Shown piece by piece: positions 50,102-58,765 of a DNA stretch of 64,000 nt. Origin of the DNA: Pyrodictiaceae archaeon. Its GTDB lineage: Archaea; Thermoproteota; Thermoprotei_A; Sulfolobales; Pyrodictiaceae. Under the pieces are notes generated by a model that worked only from the letters and a program-made list of their open reading frames with translations, searched no databases and was not told the DNA's origin. The position numbers and the translations under genes are program-made. Location of the stretch: positions 434,001-498,000 of the forward strand of contig JALVSY010000016.1 in the NCBI GenBank assembly GCA_027036135.1. The letters run 5' to 3'. Numbering within the stretch: the stretch's first letter is position 1; each line of letters begins with the position of its first letter.

Positions 50102-50115
50102 CCCTAAATTTAGGG
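50102..50115. promoter_or_regulatory. 14-bp perfect palindrome CCCTAAATTTAGGG, probable operator over TATA element
   Basis: Read directly; ends 35 bp before the HEPN GTG start at 50150. Confidence 0.5.
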
Positions 50116-50149
50116 CTCCTTGTACTATGCTTAGTTCTGGGACCTGGTT

Positions 50150-50551
50150 GTGCCTAGGCGTTTCAGCGACTGGCTTCGACAAGCTAGGCGAAACCTCTTG
50201 TCTGCTGAAATTAATGCCCAGCACGGGCTCTACGAGGAAGCTTGTTACGAGTCTTACCAGGCAGCGGAGAAGGCGCTTAAGGCTCTCCTGCAATGGCTTG
50301 GCATAGAGAGGCGTGGCCATAGCCTCGTGTTTCTCATGCGTGAAGCCGAGGCCCGGGGCACCCGGGCTCCGGATAGTGTGAGGCGCTGTCTCTTCGCTCT
50401 CGATAAGCACTATATTCCTTCCCGCTACCCGGACGTGTATGACGAGGGTGCCCCTGCTGATTACTACACGGAGGATGATGCTAGGAGCTGTATTCAGTGT
50501 GCTAGAGAGGTCTTGGAGTGGGTAGAGAAGCTTGTTAAACAATCTATGTAA
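50150..50551 (+). CDS. HEPN domain protein (pair 3)
   Basis: FSDWLRQARRNLLSAEINAQHGLYEEACYESYQAAEKALKALLQWLGIERRGHSLVFL. Confidence 0.92.
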   Translation: MPRRFSDWLRQARRNLLSAEINAQHGLYEEACYESYQAAEKALKALLQWLGIERRGHSLVFLMREAEARGTRAPDSVRRCLFALDKHYIPSRYPDVYDEGAPADYYTEDDARSCIQCAREVLEWVEKLVKQSM

Positions 50552-50909
50552 CAAGTATAAGCGCTATAGGCCCAGACTTGTGGTACTCTTTGGCTCAAGG
50601 GCTCGAGGGGACTGGCTAGAACACAGCGACTACGACGTACTAGTCGTTGCTGATGAGCTACCAAGTGATCCACGCGAGGCCTTCGCAGTCCTCTATGATC
50701 CTAGAGAGCCTCTCGTAATGCCTATCGGTATTAGGAGTGATAGGTTTCTCGAGAGACTCAGCAGAGGGGACACATTTCTCCTAGAGGTAATAGAGGATGG
50801 GAAAATAATTTGTGCAGACAAGGGTTTCCTCGAGAAAGTCATGGAGGTCTACGAGAGGGTTAGGAAGCGTTTCACTCGACGAGGACGTGCATGGATAAGA
50901 CTTGGCTAG
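50532..50909 (+). CDS. MNT nucleotidyltransferase (pair 3)
   Basis: VVLFGSRARGDWLEHSDYDVLVVAD. Confidence 0.92.
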   Translation: MLNNLCNKYKRYRPRLVVLFGSRARGDWLEHSDYDVLVVADELPSDPREAFAVLYDPREPLVMPIGIRSDRFLERLSRGDTFLLEVIEDGKIICADKGFLEKVMEVYERVRKRFTRRGRAWIRLG

Positions 50910-51115
50910 CTTCTCTAGCTGTATATTGTTCGCCTGGTACCTGTTACTTGGTCATGGACTTGGTTACTGATTTCTCGAACATTTGTTCGCATCTTCTTTC
51001 TATTACTTGATGGTTTGTTTGATTAGTTGTTCGTAGTATGTGTGTATTGTTCGTTTTGTATGGTAAGGCTTTTATTTGCCTGTACAGCTCTGCTCCGTGT
51101 CTAGGTGCTGGGGTA

Positions 51116-52342
51116 GTGACTAGTGTATCTAGTGGCGATACTGCGTGGGTGCTGGCCTCAACGGCTCTAGTTATGCTTATGACGCCTGGCCTAGCACTGT
51201 TCTATGGCGGGCTTGTTCGGAGGAAGAATGTTCTCAGCGTTATGATGTACTGTCTCGGGGCCTATGCGGTCGTCTCTCTGGTCTGGGTGTTGCTGGGATT
51301 CTCGCTAGTCTTCGGCAGGGATCTCCACGGCTTCATAGGGAGCCTAGGGTATGCTGGCCTCCGCGGACTAGGCATTGGAACTGTGTGGCATGGGACACGT
51401 ATACCCGCTTTGGCTTTTGTCGGGTTCCAGTCAGTGTTCGCGGCCATAGCCACGGCTATCATAGCCTCCGCTATCGCCGAGAAGGGTAGGGTGGATTCGT
51501 GGCTCCTCTTCTCAGCGCTATGGGTGCTCCTCGTCTACAGTGTCATAGGTCACTGGCTATGGGGTGGTGGCTGGGCCTCTAGGCTCGGAGCAATAGACTT
51601 CGCCGGGGGCATGGTGGTCCACATCGCTAGCGGGTTCTCAGCACTAGCACTAGCTCTCGTCGCTGGTAAAAGGAGGGGCGTGAACAGCGTAGAGCCTGTT
51701 CCCCATAACTTGCCGCTCGTCTTGACGGGTACTGGTCTCCTATGGTTCGGGTGGCTAGGCTTCAACGCTGGCAGCGCCCTGGCGGCGAATGGTTTGGCAG
51801 CTAATGCTCTCCTGGTAACCAATATCGCTGCTAGCGCTGGTGGCCTGGCATGGGCGCTGGCAGCCTGGCTTAACCACGGTAGACCCGGGAGCGTTGCTTT
51901 CGCCAGCGGCGCTGTGGCGGGTCTCGTGGCTATAACGCCTGCGGCTGGCTATGTCGGGCCACTAGCAGCGATGCTTATTGGTGCTGTGGCTGGTATGTGG
52001 AGCTACTACTGGGTCTCCTACAGGATAAGGCACGGCCTAGACGAGGTCCTCGATGCCTGGGCTGTCCATGGCATGTCGGGTGTCTGGGGAAGCATAGCGA
52101 CAGCGATATTCGCTGACCCATCCGTGAACAGCGTCAAAGGCCTAATCTATGGCAACGTTCATCTCTTCCTAGCACAGCTCGCTGCCACAGCGGCTAGCAT
52201 TGCCTGGGCCTTCGCGGCATCGTATGCACTGGCCTGGCTAGTGGCGAAGACGCTGGGATGGAGGATACCAGAGCAAGCAGAGTACATAGGCCTAGACTTA
52301 TCAGAGCTCGGCGAGGAAGCCTACGAGACCCTACCAAGCTGA
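51116..52342 (+). CDS. amt: ammonium transporter
   Basis: SGDTAWVLASTALVMLMTPGLALFYGGLVRRKNVLS, GFNAGSALAANGLAANALLVTNIAA, WAVHGMSGVWGS; GTG start chosen. Confidence 0.95.
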   Translation: MTSVSSGDTAWVLASTALVMLMTPGLALFYGGLVRRKNVLSVMMYCLGAYAVVSLVWVLLGFSLVFGRDLHGFIGSLGYAGLRGLGIGTVWHGTRIPALAFVGFQSVFAAIATAIIASAIAEKGRVDSWLLFSALWVLLVYSVIGHWLWGGGWASRLGAIDFAGGMVVHIASGFSALALALVAGKRRGVNSVEPVPHNLPLVLTGTGLLWFGWLGFNAGSALAANGLAANALLVTNIAASAGGLAWALAAWLNHGRPGSVAFASGAVAGLVAITPAAGYVGPLAAMLIGAVAGMWSYYWVSYRIRHGLDEVLDAWAVHGMSGVWGSIATAIFADPSVNSVKGLIYGNVHLFLAQLAATAASIAWAFAASYALAWLVAKTLGWRIPEQAEYIGLDLSELGEEAYETLPS

Positions 52343-52353
52343 GACGCTGCGGG

Positions 52354-52719
52354 GTGGCCCGGAGAGTGTCTAAGCTAGTTATAGCGTTCATCCGCTCAGA
52401 GAAGCTCGAAGCAGTCAAGAAGGCACTCGAGGCTATAGGCGTGCCGGGTATGACCGTGCTAGAGGTTCATGGCCGTGGCGAGGAGAAAGGCATAGAGCTA
52501 ACCTACCGGGGCAAAAGGATACACATCGACCTTATCCCAAGGATACAGCTAGAAGTCATAGTCGATGACGACTCCTTGGTAGATAGGGTCATCAACGCCA
52601 TCGCTGGGGCAGCTTATACGGGCAACCCTGGTGATGGCAGGATAATAGTGCTGGGTATTGAGAAGAGCTTACGCATCCGCGAGTACGGCGCGAAGCTATC
52701 TGCAGAGAAGCATGCCTAG
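52354..52719 (+). CDS. nitrogen regulatory protein P-II
   Basis: KLVIAFIRSEKLEAVKKALEAIGVPGMTVLEVHGRGEEKGIELTYRG...TGNPGDGRIIVLGIEKSLRIR. Confidence 0.92.
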   Translation: MARRVSKLVIAFIRSEKLEAVKKALEAIGVPGMTVLEVHGRGEEKGIELTYRGKRIHIDLIPRIQLEVIVDDDSLVDRVINAIAGAAYTGNPGDGRIIVLGIEKSLRIREYGAKLSAEKHA

Positions 52720-53250
52720 CTCTACTTTGTTCCCAGGCTGTTGCCCAAGCTTAGCAATAGAGCCTCACAGACAGCTATGAGAGAGCTACTTGCGAGCTGA
52801 TAATTACGTCAGCTCCTAAGATCTGAGCAGTTGCTGATTCCGCTCTAGTGCTCCAGCCTCTATAGGGCCCATAAGCACTTATCGCTCTACTTACCCTTAT
52901 ACTACATAATCGTTGAGCGAGGCCTCGTAGAGCGTATAGCTCATGGCCTTGATAACAGTGCATCACTCGATTATCTCAGTAGCGGGCTTTATGGCAATTA
53001 TTCGTTCCCCGTACCTGCTCAACGACATGGTTCTGTTATGTTTAACTTGCTTTGTCCAAAGCCTAATGCCTACATGTGTACGCGGGACAAGAAAACCCAT
53101 ATACATGCAAGGAGCTTAAAAACGGAATAGGTTGAAAAACGAGTCCTGCACGAAGTCTATTTCTTTGAGGCAAGAATATGGAATATAATTTATACACGCG
53201 TTAAAAATATAAATGATATATTTGTTTAAAGCCCGTTCCGGGAATGAAGT

Positions 53251-54492
53251 ATGGCATCAATGCAAGTATTCCTTCGCGAGTCGCCGATCAAAAAAGAAAT
53301 TCCCTTGTTACTATCAGCTCTTGTAATCCTCGTAATAGCTGGGATAATCGGAATATCGTATTTATCTACTTTAACAATTCATAATCCGATAATAAATAAT
53401 AGTTGGCTAATTAAGCTCTACGGAGCGCATTGGTTCTTCGCAATAATGGGTTTTACTGTTGGGCTAATTTCTTCAGAAATAATGGTGCTCTTGTCGCTTG
53501 AATGGAGCGGTCGTATGGCTTCTCAATACACCATATTGTTGTTCTTAGCATTATTCTGGCCAGCTATGATACTGTATCCACTAGGTTACACTAAATTAGC
53601 GCTTATCCTCTCTGTTATTTACTTACTGTTTCTCTTCATATATGCGTCACGTGTCCTATTAGCTCCCTCCTTGATGGGGTTCAAGCCAACTCACTATAAC
53701 TATTTATTAACAGCGACACCCCTGCTCTTGGCTGCCTTAGTTACTTCATGGCTAGTAGCAAGGGTAGAAGGCAGAACGCTATTTAACTTGGCAATGGCTA
53801 CTACATCATTTCCAGTGCTGACCATAATAGCTATCGAAGGAAGGGATATACCGCTTCTTCTAGGCATAAAACCGACACGTGAATTTGTCCTAAGGAAAAA
53901 GAAAGCATTATCTAGAAGAGCAGTTACAGCATATGTGTTAGCGTTCCTAGGCATATTGATGGCGTCCTTTGAAGATACTTTAGGTCTGCTACTAGGCGGT
54001 ATAACTATTATACTATCAGCATTATTCTCTATATTTAGTACGGGTCTTATGGAGGCATTATCTCCTCAAGGGTTATCAAGTAAAACTAGGCGTGGTCTCT
54101 TCTATACTGTTATCTTAGCACAAATATGGTTAATTATAGCCGGGATATCTCTAATTGTGGCATCACTAACTAATTATCATATGGCTATCGATATGGCTGT
54201 GCACAGCATAACATTGGGCTTTATGTTCAACACTATATTCGGGGTTGACTCGGTCCTGCTTTATGGGCATGCAGGAATACCATTAAGCATGGTTCCGGAA
54301 CCAACATTTATACCAGTAATACTGCTTAATATTGCGCTGGTGCTAAGAGCGTTCTACGACTTGGCAGGAATAGCTCCTCTCCTAGCAATGCTTTCGGGGC
54401 CTCTCGTGGGAATAGCTATTCTATGGTTTTATATAAGAAACTTTACAAAAATAAGAGCAATATTGATTACTATAAAGAAAAATGTAGGATAA
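53251..54492 (+). CDS. NnrS-like polytopic membrane protein
   Basis: KLYGAHWFFAIMGFTVGLISSEI and HSITLGFMFNTIFGVDSVLLYGHA with conserved-looking His residues in TM segments. Confidence 0.5.
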   Translation: MASMQVFLRESPIKKEIPLLLSALVILVIAGIIGISYLSTLTIHNPIINNSWLIKLYGAHWFFAIMGFTVGLISSEIMVLLSLEWSGRMASQYTILLFLALFWPAMILYPLGYTKLALILSVIYLLFLFIYASRVLLAPSLMGFKPTHYNYLLTATPLLLAALVTSWLVARVEGRTLFNLAMATTSFPVLTIIAIEGRDIPLLLGIKPTREFVLRKKKALSRRAVTAYVLAFLGILMASFEDTLGLLLGGITIILSALFSIFSTGLMEALSPQGLSSKTRRGLFYTVILAQIWLIIAGISLIVASLTNYHMAIDMAVHSITLGFMFNTIFGVDSVLLYGHAGIPLSMVPEPTFIPVILLNIALVLRAFYDLAGIAPLLAMLSGPLVGIAILWFYIRNFTKIRAILITIKKNVG

Positions 54493-54576
54493 AATAATAT
54501 CATTCTTATATATAATATTTTTAATATTAAATTATAAAAATTTATAAAATATAATATTATTGAAGAGAAGTTAAGG

Positions 54577-55617
54577 ATGCTTTTGCTCCGGTACTACTAT
54601 TACCTAGTACCTGGTACTCAGCCACACCACCCCTGGGGGAGTAGGCTGGGGCCTCTGCCTCCTGGGCCCCCTGGGGCGCTATTAGCCTTGAGCAGCGACA
54701 TTGTTGTTCTCGACGAATACATGGTGTTTAACGTATTATTGGCTGCCTCGCTCGGCGAGAGCATCGGGATGGCCGCTGTTCTCGGCGTCGACTCTCCGGG
54801 TATTCTTGTCTCCGGGCTCTATGCCTATGGTGCTATAACCGAGGCTATGATGATCCTAGCTGACAACATTGTTGATAATTGTGGGTTTAACCCGGAGGAG
54901 TATGCTGGTTCCTTGGCTGGTCGTGCTAGTCTCGATAACCCGTTGAGGATGTATGATCCGGGAACAGCGGAGGTCTTGCTCAAGGTTAGGAGGGGGGTTC
55001 CGTGGTGGGTTGCTCGGGAGCAGGTAAGTACTCCGAGTTCTAGGCTGGACGCGGCTGCTCGTGGCGTGCCGGTGGTACTGTTCTACTCTAATAGGCGCCT
55101 AGCAGCGACAATGGCTGTTGCCCAGGCCCTGGTCACCCATGTGGATGAGCGAGACCTTGAGGCAGCGAGGCTGTACGCGCTAGCTCTCCACACAATGCTA
55201 TACGCCGGCGTGAAGCCGGACGAGGTACCCCTGCTCCTCATGGACGAGACCGATAACTCGTTGCTAAGAGAGCTCTTGGCTCGAATCCCGGACCTGCTAG
55301 ATGAGCCGGAGCAGCGCGCCGCTAAGCTGCTTCTCCTATCGCCTTGTAAGTCGCCGCACCCTCTCGGAGTCGCCTTGTACACGGCGCTCCGCTACAATCA
55401 GCCAAGCATCGCTGCGCGCCACGCAGCAACCATATGTGGGCAGAGCAATAACGCGGTACCAGCAGCCTCGATGGCGGCAGTGCTAGCACTAGTGCTCAGC
55501 AATGGCGAGCTAGGCGGGGACAGAGTCATAGCCGAGAAGCTTGAGGCGTACGACGACCTACGTAGGAGGGCAGCAGCACTGAGGTGGGCGGCGCTTAAGT
55601 GTAGGAGCCAGTTATGA
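54577..55617 (+). CDS. divergent ADP-ribosylglycohydrolase-like protein
   Basis: SRLDAAARGVPVVLFYSNRRLAATMAVAQALVTHVDERDLEAARLYALALHTML resembles the DraG core; canonical acidic motifs not obvious. Confidence 0.45.
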   Translation: MLLLRYYYYLVPGTQPHHPWGSRLGPLPPGPPGALLALSSDIVVLDEYMVFNVLLAASLGESIGMAAVLGVDSPGILVSGLYAYGAITEAMMILADNIVDNCGFNPEEYAGSLAGRASLDNPLRMYDPGTAEVLLKVRRGVPWWVAREQVSTPSSRLDAAARGVPVVLFYSNRRLAATMAVAQALVTHVDERDLEAARLYALALHTMLYAGVKPDEVPLLLMDETDNSLLRELLARIPDLLDEPEQRAAKLLLLSPCKSPHPLGVALYTALRYNQPSIAARHAATICGQSNNAVPAASMAAVLALVLSNGELGGDRVIAEKLEAYDDLRRRAAALRWAALKCRSQL

Positions 55618-55722
55618 AGGATGCCGGATTAGTCTATTCCTTGTCTTTCTCCAGCACCTAAATTAGGGTAACACCCGGCCTCTTACTCGGTGTAGCCGGG
55701 TAGCAAAGACCTAGTCGAGGCA

Positions 55723-56322
55723 ATGATTAATATGGGGCTTGTCTACGACCTAGTAGTCATCATTGTGTTCGCGCTAGTGGGTGGAGCTATAGGCTACGTA
55801 ACAAACGTCGTGGCTATCGAGATGCTTTTCCGGCCAAAGAAGCCTCGCTGCCTGCTCCCCGGCAAGAAGCTATGCATCCAAGGACTAATACCTGCTCGCA
55901 AAGAGGCTTTGGCAAAAAGGCTGGGAGAAGTGGCTGCCAAGTACGCATACTCTGATACGATAAGAGGACGCTACCAAGAACGCCTAGAAAAAGAGGTAGC
56001 AAGCACCGTTAGGGACGCCATAGTTGAGCGCCTAAGTGGATCAGGTATACGCAGTGCTCTAACCGAGATGCTTCTCCCCGGTATAGCGGAGATGGTAGCC
56101 AAGGCGGCAACTCCCCTAATAATGAGACTAGTGGAGGAGGCATCAAAGAGAATAAACATAGCAGAAATAGTTGAAGAGGAATTCATGAACCTGCCTGTAG
56201 AAGATATAGAGAAAATATTCCGTCAGATAGCTGGCCGCGAGCTGCGCTTCATAGAAATAATGGGCTTCGTACTCGGCGCCATAATAGGCCTAGTAGAGGG
56301 AATCATAGCACTAATAGTCTAG
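55723..56322 (+). CDS. DUF445 family membrane protein
   Basis: GGAIGYVTNVVAIEMLFRPKKP...QGLIPARKEALAKRLGEV. Confidence 0.85.
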   Translation: MINMGLVYDLVVIIVFALVGGAIGYVTNVVAIEMLFRPKKPRCLLPGKKLCIQGLIPARKEALAKRLGEVAAKYAYSDTIRGRYQERLEKEVASTVRDAIVERLSGSGIRSALTEMLLPGIAEMVAKAATPLIMRLVEEASKRINIAEIVEEEFMNLPVEDIEKIFRQIAGRELRFIEIMGFVLGAIIGLVEGIIALIV

Positions 56323-56413
56323 TCCTCTAGTAATGAAGAGCACCATCCCCTTCTTTTGAATCATTACTCTCCCGGGGAACCACGTAGCCTAGCCTATCGC
56401 GTAACCCATTGTG

Positions 56414-57013
56414 CTAAGCCTCTTCTAGCACCTTAACTAGCTCCTCTATGATGCTCCTAACCAGCTTGTAGCGGTAACGAAACGCTTCTGGCGGCATGTT
56501 TGCCTCATAGAAGTTCTCGTGGAGCCTTGAAGCAGTGTCTACAAGTCTATAGAACTTGTCGCGTAGGTTCCCGGGCACATTGTTCTCTATGAACCTGTCT
56601 ATCTTGCCTCGGCTCCAATGTATTACTGGTATGCCCCTTAGAGCTGCATAAAGCTTTACGAGAGCCGTGGTGGCTCCCCAGAGCTTCTCCCCAGCTTGAA
56701 TGTAGTCACCTTTCTGGTAGAGTTCATCGGCTTCTGCAAGATACTTCTCAAGGAGCCTCCGGTATCTCTCAGCACGAGTACGGGGACTCTCGTCCAGGCT
56801 TCTCAGCTCCTCTTCCACGTCCTCCACGCTCCAGCCAGAGGCCCTAGCTACCTCCTGTATCCATTCACGGTCATAGCTAGCTAGGGGCTTACCTAGCAGG
56901 AGCTTCCGATGTATATTGTAGAGCTCGGGCCATTCTCTCCGAACAAGAGCCGCCAAGCTACTATGTGTTTTCGTGGCGCGGAGCTTCCTTGCCGTGTCCA
57001 GTGTTGTTTCCAA
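56414..57013 (-). CDS. PaREP1 family HEPN-like protein
   Basis: YLAEADELYQKGDYIQAGEKLWGATTALVKLYAALRG. Confidence 0.78.
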   Translation of the reverse strand: METTLDTARKLRATKTHSSLAALVRREWPELYNIHRKLLLGKPLASYDREWIQEVARASGWSVEDVEEELRSLDESPRTRAERYRRLLEKYLAEADELYQKGDYIQAGEKLWGATTALVKLYAALRGIPVIHWSRGKIDRFIENNVPGNLRDKFYRLVDTASRLHENFYEANMPPEAFRYRYKLVRSIIEELVKVLEEA

Positions 57014-57125
57014 GACTCTTAGGCCCCCTATAAGGCAGGGGGAAGACCCAATTATAACATTGTTGTATCTAGCGCTCCTAGGCCCGAGGCTGCTCCCGCA
57101 TAGGCCAGCTAATGTTGCTAGCGTT

Positions 57126-57576
57126 CTAGTCCCCTAGGCGGTGAAGAGAGGTGAATCCTCTCAGCTCGTTGCTGATAGGGTCGCGTAGTACCAGCGTTAC
57201 GTCATGCTTCTCAGCCTCGCGGAGCCCGCTAAGCAGGGGATGATGAAAACTAACGACACACGTACCCCCACACGGGCAAGGGCACGAACCATGTCATCAG
57301 AGAGCCTACCAGTCGACACAACAACACCGGGCAATCTGCCAATCTTATCAGCCAGCGCTGACACCATACCAGCAAGCTTGTACGCGGCACTATGCCTACT
57401 AGGATCAGCTACAAAGAACTGAAACGAGAAACCACCATCACTAAGAGAATAGAGCGCGAGACGATGAACAGCCAGAGGGCAGCCACGCTTAGGCAAACAC
57501 GCGACAAAGTCACGATAAATTCCTTCAAGAAAATCTAAGGCCAACACGCAACACTGCGGAATAATAGCTAGATATC
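57126..57576 (-). pseudogene. fdhD: FdhD (formate dehydrogenase accessory) 3' remnant, 5'-truncated and frameshifted
   Basis: DPSRHSAAYKLAGMVSALADKIGRLPGVVVSTGRLSDDMVRALARVGV then, in another frame, VVSFHHPLLSGLREAEKHDVTLVLRDPISNELRGFTSL. Confidence 0.65.
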
Positions 57577-58036
57577 AAGGCTCTTCGTAACTAGCGGCGC
57601 TAGCAGTGGTATAGCAGCAACAATAATAGCAACCAGGATACTAGGCAGCTTCACCCCTGACTATATACTACCAGAGTTCAAGAAGATTAAGGGGAAGTGG
57701 CTAGATATAGCGGGAAGGCTGCACCGCTACGACATACTAGTACTGTGGATGGAAATAGCGATGCTCATAGGCATGCTGATAGAGATATACATCAAGTGCG
57801 GAGCACTCCCAATAAAATGGCTAGTGTCATCAACTAGCGCCGCTATAGCATTCTGGAGCTACCTAATACTTGGCTGGGCAGCACCAATAGCCATGTACTA
57901 CACCATGCCTAAGAAGAACAAGGTCAACATCTACCTAGGAGCAATACTGATAGCAGCCTTCGCACTAGCACTGAGATACGCTATACTACTAGCACCGCAG
58001 CTGGGCTGGAAGAACGCGGGATTCCCATTCCACTAA
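57572..58036 (+). pseudogene. NrfD/PsrC-like membrane subunit, 5'-truncated remnant
   Basis: Open frame from TAG at 57569: ISRLFVTSGASSGIAATIIATRILG...WLDIAGRLHRYDILVLWMEIAMLIGMLIEIYI...; no start upstream. Confidence 0.6.
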
Positions 58037-58056
58037 CGAGGGGAGAAATCGCTCTC

Positions 58057-58617
58057 TTACCCAGAGCTTTTTTCTTCTGCTCCCTTCTGGAGCATTGCAT
58101 AGAGCTCGTAGAGCTTATCTATCCTCTTATTAGTCTCATCTATCCTTTTATTTACTTCTTCTATTTTGGCTAGTAGCGTAGCTTGCACAGAATCTATTCT
58201 CTTATTTGTCTCCTCGATCTTGGCAAGTAACGTCTCTTGTACTCTATCTATTCTCTTGTTCGTCTCGTCTATCTTTGCTAGTAGGGTAGACTGTACAGCA
58301 TTAATCCTCTTATTTGTCTCGTCTATTCTCTTGCTGTTTTCATCTATTTTGGCCAGGAGAGTTTCTTGTACCTTGTCTATTCTCTTATTTGTTTCATCTA
58401 TTCTCCGATTTGTCTTCTCTATCTCTTCTCTGAGCTCTCTTCTAGTCTCCCTTATCTCTTCTTTTAGCTCTCTCTTGGTCTCACGTATCTCCTTATGGGT
58501 TAGGTCTAGGTAGAGGAGCAATATATCCTCTGTACTAAGCTTCTGCTTCTTTTCAAGCTTCTCCAGAATCCTCTTCGAAACCTGGCTAAGCACCGTCGAG
58601 AGCAGTGTTTCCTCCAT
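58057..58617 (-). CDS. repeat-rich coiled-coil protein
   Basis: Tandem 18-aa units TLLAKI(D/E)ETNKRID(R/S)VQ(E/A). Confidence 0.75.
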   Translation of the reverse strand: MEETLLSTVLSQVSKRILEKLEKKQKLSTEDILLLYLDLTHKEIRETKRELKEEIRETRRELREEIEKTNRRIDETNKRIDKVQETLLAKIDENSKRIDETNKRINAVQSTLLAKIDETNKRIDRVQETLLAKIEETNKRIDSVQATLLAKIEEVNKRIDETNKRIDKLYELYAMLQKGAEEKSSG

Positions 58618-58765
58618 TACTGTTGCCCTCTACCGGGCTCTCCCTCTACTTATCCTTGCTAAGTGGCGGAGATTACTATTTATAGTCTTGGCCCCGGGAT
58701 GGTTGTTGTTCTTGTCCTGTTCTGTGCTGCGTTGCTCTTTTTGACCCTGGATTCTTGTTCACGGA

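Noticed and set aside
49682-50554. 290-aa minus-strand ORF
   Set aside because: Overlaps the prefoldin-beta-like gene, a structured noncoding gap and HEPN pair 3; composition is not protein-like and the opposite-strand genes are well supported.
52720-53250. Long noncoding gap with a 63-aa minus ORF (52775-52966) as a gene or mobile element remnant
   Set aside because: No recognisable homology, terminal repeats or transposase motifs; kept as unassigned.
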